From Egaibacter danicus (GTDB lineage: Bacteria; Pseudomonadota; Gammaproteobacteria; Burkholderiales; Burkholderiaceae_C), in NCBI GenBank assembly GCA_016707075.1, contig JADJII010000003.1, positions 1-64,000 on the forward strand: a stretch of DNA of 64,000 bases, in the 5' to 3' direction. Made by a program: the position numbers and the translations under genes. Numbering within the stretch: position 1 is the stretch's first letter; the number at the start of each line of letters is the position of its first letter. Of the stretch, positions 26,922 to 36,787 are shown one piece after another. The notes beneath the pieces are model-generated. The model was not told the origin of the DNA and did no database searches. It saw only the letters and a program-made list of their open reading frames with translations.

Positions 26922-27548
26922 ATGTACTACGAACTCGCCACCATGACCCTGCCATTCGGCACCGCAGCACAAGCCGCTACCAGCGTGCAGGCTTACAGCA
27001 CCAGCCCGGATGCAAAAGGCGAACTGCTGGGCTGCTGGTTCACGGATATTGGTCAACTGAACCAGATGATCGTGCTGCGCGGCTTTGCTGACCTGGCCAT
27101 GTTGCAAACGGAGCGCGAGCGAACACAAAAAAGTGCTGATCCGTTTGGCTGCGGAGCCGTCTTCCAGAGCCTGGAGCAGCACAGCTACGAGGGCTTTCCG
27201 TGGATGAAGCCCGTACGGCCTAGTGCCGAGTCCGGCATCACCGGCCCGGTGTATGAAATTCGTACCTACGGCATCAGGACCGGTGGTGTGCAACCCACGA
27301 TTGATTTGTGGGCGCAGTACGTGCCCCCGCGCGAGAAGTTGTCGCCCTGCGTGATCGCCATGGTGGCGCTGGACGGGCCACTGCGTTTCACCAACATCTG
27401 GGCTTATCCCTCACTGGACGCGCGCAGCAAAGCGCGGGCCGATGCGGTGGCACAGGGCATCTGGCCGCCCAAGGGTGGCCCGGCGCACCTGACCACGAAC
27501 ATGGTCTCGACCATTGCCATGCCCACAGCGGTGTCACCGTTGAAGTAA
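26922..27548 (+). CDS. NIPSNAP-family protein
   Basis: Protein of 208 residues with two ferredoxin-like alpha/beta-barrel halves (MYYELATMTLPFG near residue 1 and VYEIRTYGIRTGGVQPTIDLW near residue 110), the arrangement of NIPSNAP/EthD-like dimeric barrels. In bacterial catabolic clusters these are usually unassigned, with possible monooxygenase, isomerase or ligand-binding roles. It follows flavoprotein 2 after repeat copy 5 and precedes the TIM-barrel gene by 16 nt. No catalytic residue can be named. Confidence 0.78.
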   Translation: MYYELATMTLPFGTAAQAATSVQAYSTSPDAKGELLGCWFTDIGQLNQMIVLRGFADLAMLQTERERTQKSADPFGCGAVFQSLEQHSYEGFPWMKPVRPSAESGITGPVYEIRTYGIRTGGVQPTIDLWAQYVPPREKLSPCVIAMVALDGPLRFTNIWAYPSLDARSKARADAVAQGIWPPKGGPAHLTTNMVSTIAMPTAVSPLK

Positions 27549-27564
27549 CCGGCTGGAGCCTGCC

Positions 27565-28404
27565 ATGTCCCGCGTCTATTCCCTGGCCTACCTGACTTCG
27601 CACCGCTGCAGCCCGCCCGAGGCGATCCGCATCGCGGCGGCAAACGGTTACGCGCATGTGGGTCTGCGCCTGTGGCCCAATGCACCCGGCGCACCGCAGC
27701 AGCATCTGCTGGGCCTGCCCGACGTGCTGCGCGAGACCGTGGCGGCGCAGCAGGACACGGGCGTGGGCGTGTTCGACCTGGAAATCATCCGTATTGGCGA
27801 AGGTTTCGACCCACATGCCTGGGATGCGTTGTGCGACGCTGGCGCAGCGCTCAAGGCCAGGGCCATTCTGGTGGCGGGTGACGACAGGGATGAAGCGCGC
27901 CTGACCGCCAGCTATGCGCACCTGTGCGAGGTGATGAAACCCTACGGGATGACTGCCGACCTGGAATTCATGCCCTGGACGGCCGTGCCGGACGCCAGGT
28001 CAGCCTTGCGCGTCATCCACAACGCAGGCAAGCCAGCCAACGCGGGCATTCTGGTGGATGCATTGCACTTTGGCCGATCCAGCACCACGCTGGAAGACAT
28101 CCGCGCCATTCCTGATGAACTGCTGCACTACGCGCAGATTTGCGATGCACCGGCTGGCACGCATTTCACGACCGAGCAGATGATCCACACCGCACGCTGC
28201 GAACGCCTGCTGCCGGGAGATGGCAATATTGATCTGAAAGGTCTGTTCGACGCGTTGCCGGCTGATCTGCCGGTCAGTGTGGAGATCGTGAATTTCGAGC
28301 GCGAGGCAACAGCCAACCCGACGCAATGGGCGGCCATCTGTCTGGCTGCGAGCAGACCCTGCGTGGAACATCGGCAACGAGCCATGTCGGTTTGCAACAA
28401 TTGA
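27565..28404 (+). CDS. Xylose-isomerase-like TIM-barrel protein, candidate dehydroshikimate-dehydratase-type enzyme
   Basis: Protein of 279 residues in the sugar-phosphate isomerase/epimerase (AP endonuclease 2-like) superfamily. Likely metal ligands are visible in DLEFMPW (Glu), ILVDALHFGRS (Asp, His), QICDAP (Asp) and VSVEIVNFE (Glu), each at the end of a barrel strand. The same fold is used by 3-dehydroshikimate dehydratases (AsbF/QuiC type), which make protocatechuate. In this cluster a dehydratase or isomerase acting on an oxidised alicyclic acid is plausible but unproven. It is the last gene of the IclR operon. Confidence 0.75.
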   Translation: MSRVYSLAYLTSHRCSPPEAIRIAAANGYAHVGLRLWPNAPGAPQQHLLGLPDVLRETVAAQQDTGVGVFDLEIIRIGEGFDPHAWDALCDAGAALKARAILVAGDDRDEARLTASYAHLCEVMKPYGMTADLEFMPWTAVPDARSALRVIHNAGKPANAGILVDALHFGRSSTTLEDIRAIPDELLHYAQICDAPAGTHFTTEQMIHTARCERLLPGDGNIDLKGLFDALPADLPVSVEIVNFEREATANPTQWAAICLAASRPCVEHRQRAMSVCNN

Positions 28405-28564
28405 ACACCCACATTGCTTCCTGACTCCGGTCGGCGTGGCATTCAGCGCAGCGGCATCAAGGAGGAGGCCAAAGGCCGGGGGACAGCCGCGGAGTCTGAG
28501 TGCCGCGCCGGCCTGAGTCCGCCAATGGATGACGTCATCGACTGCCGCCAGATGCAGCAAGGAC
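28405..28564 (+). other. Intergenic stretch without a recognised gene
   Basis: This lies between the TIM-barrel gene and the rpoD terminator. Open frames exist on both strands, but neither has a ribosome-binding site or recognisable similarity. A run resembling decayed coding sequence (minus strand, PPAFGLLLDAAALNATP, about 28460-28510) could be a fragment of a lost gene; I cannot identify it. Confidence 0.4.
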
Positions 28565-28606
28565 AAAGAAAAAGCCCCAACCTCCGTGTAGAGAGGCTGG
28601 GGCTTT
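28565..28606 (-). terminator. Rho-independent terminator of rpoD
   Basis: On the minus strand a stem AAAGCCCCAGCCTC / GAGGTTGGGGCTTT with a short loop is followed by a T-rich tract (TTTTTCTTT). It starts about 18 nt after the rpoD stop. Confidence 0.85.
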
Positions 28607-28623
28607 GACGGTGAAGGCAGCAG

Positions 28624-31023
<2,400 letters not shown>

Positions 31024-31295
31024 TGGATAACCTCAGAACTACAAAGACAATTAAGACGAACAGGCGCCGAATGAACCAGCGCGGAAGGGTTGACGAGGAA
31101 ATTTCCCCTGAATTTCAGAGAAAAGCACTCCAGCGGCAAGATGTGAGGGCGAACATTTGGTGTGCAGCCCTTGCGGTAAGGTAGCCGGTTGCGAGCTGTT
31201 TGCTCAACGGTTGGCCGGGCCCGGAGGTACTGCTGTCGCTCTTGCCGAATCAGCTTTGGATTATACCTCGGGATTGTCGAAATACAAATTGACTC

Positions 31296-33164
31296 TCAAC
31301 CCGCCCGGGCCAGTGCTTCGAGTTCCAGCTTCCGGGTTTGCAGTTCCCGGTAACGCTGCAGAGCAGACGGGTCGGCTTTGGAAGCCTCAATGGCTTCGTT
31401 TTGCAGGGTGTTGATGCGCTCGACCAGCATGCGGTTGAGAACCTGGCGCAGCTCCTTGAAGGCTTCACTTTCCTCAAGGGACGCGTGCAATTCCGGCCCA
31501 GCCATCAATTTGACGGCCAGTTCTTCGGTTTCTTGTCCACGCAGACCTTCGCGCAGGGCGCCCCAGGGTTGTGCGCCATGTTCGTGAAGCTGGCTTTCCA
31601 GCCACATGAACAATGGGCCGTGCGGCGCCTGCAACGCACACAACATCTCATGGTCTTCACCCGAGAGCTGGTCCCAGGCGGCCATGTTGCCCAGGAGCAG
31701 GCGGGCGGCATGGTCAACCCGGCTGGCAGGTGGCGCACGCCCCGAAAAACGCGGTCTGGAGGCCTCAAATACCCGTGAATTCTGGCCGTAGCTCTCATTT
31801 TTATTGCGTGAGTAGCTACTATTTTTGTAGCGATCAGTTTTGTCCGAGCCGACCGGCCCTGGAGGTAGCCAGAGTTCGGTCAGCTCGCGTGCGGCGAGTT
31901 GCACCAGATCGGCGATCTCGGTGAGCAGCTGGCGTTTGAGGGCGCCGTCCGGCAATTGCATCCAGAGTGGCTTGGCGTTGCTGGCCATGTGGGCACGGCC
32001 CTCGGCGGTGTTGAGGTCACAACCCTCCCGTGCCGCTTCAATCAGGAATCGGCTCAACGGCGTGGCCTCGCTCACGTAGCGTGCAAAAGCATCCTTGCCG
32101 AATTCGCGGATGTAGCTGTCCGGGTCGTGCTCAGTGGGCAGGAACAGGAACTTGACGCTGCGCACGTCGGTGGCATAGGGCAGGGCACCATCCAGTGCCT
32201 TGCGGGCCGCGCGGCGTCCGGCGGAGTCGCCGTCAAAACTGAAGACTACCGAGTCGGTGAAGCGAAACAGCTTTTGCACGTGGTCTGGCGTACAGGCGGT
32301 TCCCAGTGTGGCGACCGCGTTGGGAAACCCGAGCTGGGCCAGCGCCACCACGTCCATGTAGCCTTCGGTCACCAGCACATAGCCCATTTCGCGCAATGAG
32401 CTGCGCGCCTCAAACAGGCCATACAGTTCGCGGCCTTTGCTGAAGACCGGGGTTTCCGGGGAGTTCAGGTACTTGGGCTTTTCATTGCCCAGCACGCGGC
32501 CGCCAAAACCAATGCATTCCCCCTTGACATTGCGGATGGGGAACATGATGCGGTCACGAAACCGGTCGTAGCGCTTTTCGTCCTCGCCTTCTTCCGTGTT
32601 CAAAATGACCAGGCCGCTTTCCACCAGCAGCGGGTCGTCATAACTCGGGAAGATGCTGGCCAGGCTTCGCCAGCCTTCGGGCGCATAGCCCAGGCCAAAC
32701 TGACGCGCGATTTCACCGGAAAGACCTCGTCCCTTCAGGTAATCCACCGCTTTGGTAGAGACTTTGAGCTGCCGCCTGTAGGCTTCGCCCGCCTTCTCCA
32801 GCACATCGGACAGCGTGGCCTGCTTTTCGCGTTGCTCCGCTGCACGGGCCCGGTCTTGTGGCGAGGCCTCGTCTTCGGGTACCTGCATGCCGTATTGCTG
32901 CGCCAGGTCTTTCACGGCCTCGACGAAAGTCATGCCGGCGTGATCCATCAGGAAGCTGATGGCGTTGCCGTTTTTACCGCACCCAAAGCAGTGGTAGAAC
33001 TGTTTGGACGGGCTGACACTGAAAGAAGGTGATTTCTCGCCATGAAAGGGACACAGCCCCATGAAATTGGCGCCGCCTTTTTTGAGCTGCACATAGCGCC
33101 CGACGATGTCCACCACGTCGGCGCGCGCTAACAGCTCCTGGATGAATGTCTGGGGAATGGCCAC
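31296..33164 (-). CDS. dnaG: DNA primase
   Basis: Primase of 622 residues. The GTG start at 33164 (VAIPQTFIQELLARADVVDIV) is chosen, since an upstream extension would run into the neighbouring gene. The zinc-binding domain is CPFHGEKSPSFSVSPS then FYHCFGCG. TOPRIM is VTEGYMDVVAL and FDGDSAGRRAA. A C-terminal helicase-binding domain follows. The linker between core and C-terminal domain (RYKNSSYSRNKNESYGQN) is encoded by repeat copy 6, an unusual origin for part of an essential protein. It is transcribed towards rpoD. Confidence 0.96.
   Translation of the reverse strand: MAIPQTFIQELLARADVVDIVGRYVQLKKGGANFMGLCPFHGEKSPSFSVSPSKQFYHCFGCGKNGNAISFLMDHAGMTFVEAVKDLAQQYGMQVPEDEASPQDRARAAEQREKQATLSDVLEKAGEAYRRQLKVSTKAVDYLKGRGLSGEIARQFGLGYAPEGWRSLASIFPSYDDPLLVESGLVILNTEEGEDEKRYDRFRDRIMFPIRNVKGECIGFGGRVLGNEKPKYLNSPETPVFSKGRELYGLFEARSSLREMGYVLVTEGYMDVVALAQLGFPNAVATLGTACTPDHVQKLFRFTDSVVFSFDGDSAGRRAARKALDGALPYATDVRSVKFLFLPTEHDPDSYIREFGKDAFARYVSEATPLSRFLIEAAREGCDLNTAEGRAHMASNAKPLWMQLPDGALKRQLLTEIADLVQLAARELTELWLPPGPVGSDKTDRYKNSSYSRNKNESYGQNSRVFEASRPRFSGRAPPASRVDHAARLLLGNMAAWDQLSGEDHEMLCALQAPHGPLFMWLESQLHEHGAQPWGALREGLRGQETEELAVKLMAGPELHASLEESEAFKELRQVLNRMLVERINTLQNEAIEASKADPSALQRYRELQTRKLELEALARAG
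31783..31831 (-). repeat. Two-hairpin dispersed repeat, copy 6, in frame inside dnaG
   Basis: On the minus strand CGCTACAAAAATAGTAGC and TACTCACGCA match the 5' half of the family closely. The second half (AATAAAAATGAGAGCTACGGCC) is more diverged and has lost the GC hairpin. It is read in frame as the flexible linker of DnaG. Confidence 0.7.
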
Positions 33165-33178
33165 GGGGATATTGTGGC

Positions 33179-35005
33179 TCAATCCCCCATTACGATGCCT
33201 TCGCGGCGGGGGTCGGCACCACCCATCCACAGTTGCATGCCATGCGCCTGGCCGCGGACGATGGCCTGCAGGCCGCTGGTCATGTTGACCTCCCGCACCT
33301 CATGTCCGCGTGCCTTGAGGGCATCCACTGTGGCGGCCGGGAAACTCTTTTCCTCCAGCACGGTCGGGCCGTTCAGCGACGCGAAATTGGGCAGGTTGAT
33401 GGCCTGTTGCGGCAACATGCCCCAATTCAGAATGCCATAAATGGTTTTGGCGGTGTAATGAATGATCAATGCGCCGCCGGGGCTACCACCGCTCATGACC
33501 AGGGCGCCCGTGGTCTTGTCAAAAACGAGGGTGGGCGCCATGGACGAGCGCGGGCGCTTGCCGGGTTGCACCCGGTTGGCGACGGGTGCGCCGGTAGCGT
33601 CAGCGGGTGCAAAGCTGAAGTCGGTCAGTTCGTTGTTCAGCAAAAAGCCGCCCGACAGACCGGGCTTCACATTCACCATCTGACGGGAACCAAAGCCATC
33701 TTCGATGGTGGTTGTCATGGCAATGGCGTTTCCCTTCGCATCGACGATAGAGATATGGGAGGTGCCGTATTCAACCTGCTCGGGCATCGGGGCATAGCCG
33801 GTCTTGATTGGACCGGGCGTGCCTGGTTTGGCCGTCTTCATGCTCATGGAGCCGGGGGCCTGCCCGATCAATCTGGCGCGCTCTGCCAGGTAGGTAGGGT
33901 CCAGCAGACTCGTCCAGGTACCAGCGGGCGGTTTCACAAAGTCGGGGTCACCCAGGTATTGCGCACGATCGGCGAACGCCAGACGCGCCGCCTCGGTATA
34001 GAGGTGCAGCCAGTCTGCTGACGGCAGGCCGTTTTCCAGTGGCAACGAAGCGGCATTGGTATTGCCCAGAATGCCCAATATCTGTCCGACCGCAATGGCA
34101 CCAGAGCTGGGCGGCGGGAATCCGCAAATCCGGAAATCATGTGCACTGGCGGCACGGTAGTCGTGGCAAATGGGTTGGCGCTTTTGAGGCTGGTAGCCTG
34201 ACAGATCAACGAGGCTCAATTTGCCCGGGTTGGTGGGATGCTTCTGGACCTTGTCAACAATGGCCTGCGCCACGTCGCCCTCCATCAGGGCTTTGGACCC
34301 GTTGGCGGCTATTTTCCTCAATACGTCAGCCAGTGCAGGGTTGCGCAGTACAAAGCCAACGTCATGCGGCTTGCCGTCAGCCTTGTAAAAGTACGCTGCT
34401 GCAATTGGATCTTTTTTGAGATGGGTTTCTGTCAGCAGCAGCGAGTTCAACCGTGCACTGACCTTGAAGCCGCTATCTGCCAGGGTGATGGCAGGCGCAA
34501 ACAGCGTGGCCCAAGGCAGCTTGCAATACTGCCTGTGAACCATCTCCAGCATGCGCAATGTGCCCGGCGTCCCCACCGAGCGACCACCGACCACAGCGTC
34601 ATAAAACGCCAGCGGTTTGCCATCAGCACCAAGGAAGAGTTTTTCGTCTGCCGCTGCGGGCGCCGTCTCGCGCCCGTCAAAGGCTTCGACGTCCTTGCCG
34701 TTGAAGTGCATCAGGAACGCGCCACCACCCAGGCCACTGCTCTGCGGCTCCACCAGCGCCAGCACCATCTGCACAGCAATGGCGGCGTCGGTTGCGCTGC
34801 CACCTGCTTTGAGAATTTGATAGCCCGCATCGGTGGCTAGTGGATTGGCGGCTGCCACCGCAAACTGGGTCGTGGCCCAGCCGGGTTTTTCGGCGTATCC
34901 CGAAGAGCCTTCCGGCTGCGCCGGAACGGTGTAGTTGAAAGCGGCCGGCGTGGTGCAACTGGTCAGAAGGGCTGCGACGGTGAGGGCAAAGGTAAGGGGT
35001 TTCAC
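33179..35005 (-). CDS. ggt: Gamma-glutamyltransferase, lipoprotein-type signal
   Basis: Ntn-hydrolase of 608 residues that cleaves gamma-glutamyl bonds such as in glutathione in the periplasm. The GTG at 35005 is preferred: AAGGAG lies 7 nt upstream, and the protein then starts VKPLTFALTVAALLTSCTTP, a signal with lipobox LTSC. The autoprocessing nucleophile is the Thr in EYGTSHISIVD, near residue 410. Family motifs GLGGGAFLMHF and FDGRETAP (near residue 105) and SGGSPGG (near 515) are present. Autocleavage into large and small subunits is expected. It ends 14 nt before the dnaG start. Confidence 0.92.
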   Translation of the reverse strand: MKPLTFALTVAALLTSCTTPAAFNYTVPAQPEGSSGYAEKPGWATTQFAVAAANPLATDAGYQILKAGGSATDAAIAVQMVLALVEPQSSGLGGGAFLMHFNGKDVEAFDGRETAPAAADEKLFLGADGKPLAFYDAVVGGRSVGTPGTLRMLEMVHRQYCKLPWATLFAPAITLADSGFKVSARLNSLLLTETHLKKDPIAAAYFYKADGKPHDVGFVLRNPALADVLRKIAANGSKALMEGDVAQAIVDKVQKHPTNPGKLSLVDLSGYQPQKRQPICHDYRAASAHDFRICGFPPPSSGAIAVGQILGILGNTNAASLPLENGLPSADWLHLYTEAARLAFADRAQYLGDPDFVKPPAGTWTSLLDPTYLAERARLIGQAPGSMSMKTAKPGTPGPIKTGYAPMPEQVEYGTSHISIVDAKGNAIAMTTTIEDGFGSRQMVNVKPGLSGGFLLNNELTDFSFAPADATGAPVANRVQPGKRPRSSMAPTLVFDKTTGALVMSGGSPGGALIIHYTAKTIYGILNWGMLPQQAINLPNFASLNGPTVLEEKSFPAATVDALKARGHEVREVNMTSGLQAIVRGQAHGMQLWMGGADPRREGIVMGD

Positions 35006-35082
35006 ATAGGCTCCTTGGAGGTTTTGGAGCATCTTAAACCTCACAACCCCCCACTATCCGAGCGTCTCACCCCGGAGACGGG

Positions 35083-35841
35083 TCATCGCGGTGCCAGTCG
35101 AATCGCGCCGTCGAGACGGATTACTTCCCCGTTGAGCATGTCATTCTCGAAAATATGCCTGGCCAGCTTTGCGTAGTCTTGCGGTGTGCCCAGGCGCGAA
35201 GGGAAGGGTACGCTGGCGGCCAGTGAGTCCTGCACTTCCTTGGGCATGCCAAACATCATGGGCGTGCCGAAGATGCCAGGGGCGATCGTCATGTTGCGAA
35301 TGCCGTTGCGTGCCAGATCGCGGGCAATGGGCAGCGTCATGCCCACAATGCCGCCTTTGGATGCGCTGTAAGCGGCCTGGCCAATCTGGCCGTCATAGGC
35401 TGCCACTGAAGCGGTCGAAATCATCACACCGCGTTCGCCAGTACTTTCGGGTTCGTTCTTGCACATGGCGTCTGCTGCCAGACGAATCATGTTGAAGCTG
35501 CCGATCAAATTGACGGTGATGCATTTGTTGAAGACACCCAGGTTGTGCGCACCGTTTTTGCCGACGGTCTTTTCTGCCGGGGCAATGCCTGCACAGTTCA
35601 CCAGGCCCATCAATTTGCCCATTGACACCGCCTTCGCTACCACCGCCTGACCATCCGTCTCGTTGCTGACGTCACATTTGACAAAAGCGCCACCAATGTC
35701 ATTGGCGATGGCCTCACCCTTTTCAACCTGCATGTCAGCAATGACCACCTTGCCGCCGCTGGCTGCGAGCATGCGTGCCGTGCCTTCGCCCAATCCGGAA
35801 GCGCCGCCGGTGACGATGAATACTTTGCCTGAAATGTCCAT
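35083..35841 (-). CDS. SDR-family 3-hydroxyacyl-CoA dehydrogenase-like protein
   Basis: Short-chain dehydrogenase of 252 residues. The cofactor motif is TGGASGLGEG, NAG appears as NCAGIAP, and the catalytic Ser-Tyr-Lys is in STASVAAYDGQIGQAAYSASKGG. The sequence resembles HSD10/type II 3-hydroxyacyl-CoA dehydrogenases, which act in branched-chain or fatty acyl-CoA oxidation with NAD. A perfect palindrome 37 nt upstream of the ATG (35878-35893) resembles operators of acyl-CoA catabolism regulators, which supports that role. Confidence 0.85.
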   Translation of the reverse strand: MDISGKVFIVTGGASGLGEGTARMLAASGGKVVIADMQVEKGEAIANDIGGAFVKCDVSNETDGQAVVAKAVSMGKLMGLVNCAGIAPAEKTVGKNGAHNLGVFNKCITVNLIGSFNMIRLAADAMCKNEPESTGERGVMISTASVAAYDGQIGQAAYSASKGGIVGMTLPIARDLARNGIRNMTIAPGIFGTPMMFGMPKEVQDSLAASVPFPSRLGTPQDYAKLARHIFENDMLNGEVIRLDGAIRLAPR

Positions 35842-35877
35842 GATGTGAGTTCCCGAGTTGGTTGAAAAAGGTTGACG

Positions 35878-35893
35878 TTGACGTAAACGTCAA
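35878..35893 (-). promoter_or_regulatory. Palindromic operator, LiuR-like
   Basis: Perfect inverted repeat TTGACGT-AA-ACGTCAA upstream of the SDR gene. It resembles the palindromes recognised by MerR-family regulators of branched-chain amino acid and fatty acid degradation (LiuR type) in proteobacteria. The regulator gene is not in the window. Confidence 0.5.
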
Positions 35894-36022
35894 TTATGGC
35901 GTATCAGTGCGGCAGCTACTGCAAGAAGTGCGCGCAGTTCGATTGGACATTGTTTCAGTTTCGCTTGGACAAGATCGTGCTTGAAGTTATTGCTGCTATA
36001 CTCTGCCTTCTCGGACATCCTT

Positions 36023-36099
36023 AGGCGCGTAGCTCAGCTGGTTAGAGCACCACCTTGACATGGTGGGGGTCGTTGGTTCGAGTCCAATCGCGCCTACCA
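36023..36099 (+). tRNA. tRNA-Val (anticodon GAC)
   Basis: A 77-nt cloverleaf with CCA encoded. The acceptor stem pairs AGGCGCG with CGCGCCT, the D-arm is GCTCAGCTGGTTAGAGC, and the anticodon stem CCACC/GGTGG encloses TTGACAT (GAC at 36057-36059). The T-arm carries GGTTCGAGTCC. It stands alone ahead of phaR. Confidence 0.95.
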
Positions 36100-36165
36100 A
36101 TTTCCTGATTTGTTTGTCAGTCACCCTCAGGGTAATCCTTGGGGCCTATTGCATTCCTCTCCCTA

Positions 36166-36190
36166 AAATGTGTTGCGGTGCAATACATTT
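36166..36190 (+). promoter_or_regulatory. Probable PhaR autoregulatory palindrome
   Basis: Arms AAATGTGTTGC and GCAATACATTT (one mismatch in 11) around GGT, 35 nt upstream of phaR. The centre TTGC-GGT-GCAA fits the TGC-N3-GCA pattern described for PhaR repressors. Position and symmetry suggest self-repression. Confidence 0.5.
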
Positions 36191-36225
36191 GAGTCAGAAT
36201 CAGTCTGACCACGAGGAGTCAAGCA

Positions 36226-36759
36226 GTGCAAGCCAAAAAACCGGCTGACGCGAAGAGCGCGCAGCGTGTAATCAAAAAGTACCCGAACCGGCGGCTGTAC
36301 GATACCGATACATCGACTTACATCACCCTGTCAGAAGTGAAGCAACTGGTGATGGATAGCGAGCCTTTTGTGGTGCGCGATGCCAAGACCGGTGAAGACC
36401 TGACGCGAAGCATCCTGCTGCAAATCATCCTGGAAGAAGAGGCCAATGGTTCGCCGATGTTCACAGCACCCGTGCTGTCAAACATCATTCGTTATTATGG
36501 TCATACCATGCAGGGTTTCATGGGCGGATACCTGGAAAAAAATCTCCAGACACTGGTGGATCTGCAATCCAAACTGGGAGAACAGTCCAAAGCCTGGACG
36601 CCGGAAATGTGGACCCAGTTCATGGGCATGCAGGCACCCATTATGCAGGGACTGATGGGTAACAATCTGGAGAAATCCAAGAATCTGTTCGTTCAAATGC
36701 AGGAGCAGATGCAGAAACAGACTGAACAGATGCTGGGCACCTTTGGCATCAAGCGCTGA
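36226..36759 (+). CDS. phaR: Polyhydroxyalkanoate synthesis repressor PhaR
   Basis: Protein of 177 residues. The N-terminal DNA/PHA-binding domain is RVIKKYPNRRLYDTDTSTYITLSEVK (about 14-40), followed by the PHB accumulation regulatory domain (SILLQIILEEEANGSPMF) and a Met/Gln-rich C-terminal helix. PhaR senses PHA granules and represses phasin and its own gene. The GTG start has GAGGAG about 8 nt upstream. A 25-bp palindrome lies just upstream. Confidence 0.92.
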   Translation: MQAKKPADAKSAQRVIKKYPNRRLYDTDTSTYITLSEVKQLVMDSEPFVVRDAKTGEDLTRSILLQIILEEEANGSPMFTAPVLSNIIRYYGHTMQGFMGGYLEKNLQTLVDLQSKLGEQSKAWTPEMWTQFMGMQAPIMQGLMGNNLEKSKNLFVQMQEQMQKQTEQMLGTFGIKR

Positions 36760-36787
36760 AACCCTCGCTGATTGAAAATACGGGCAG

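Noticed and set aside
31752..31763. GGTCTGGAGGCC in dnaG, identical to the GC hairpin of repeat copies 1 and 5
   Set aside because: Only 12 bases, no core beside it, and it encodes ordinary DnaG residues; probably chance.
33165..33230. N-terminal extension of dnaG by 22 codons
   Set aside because: It would overlap the ggt end, and conserved DnaG sequence begins at the GTG 33164.
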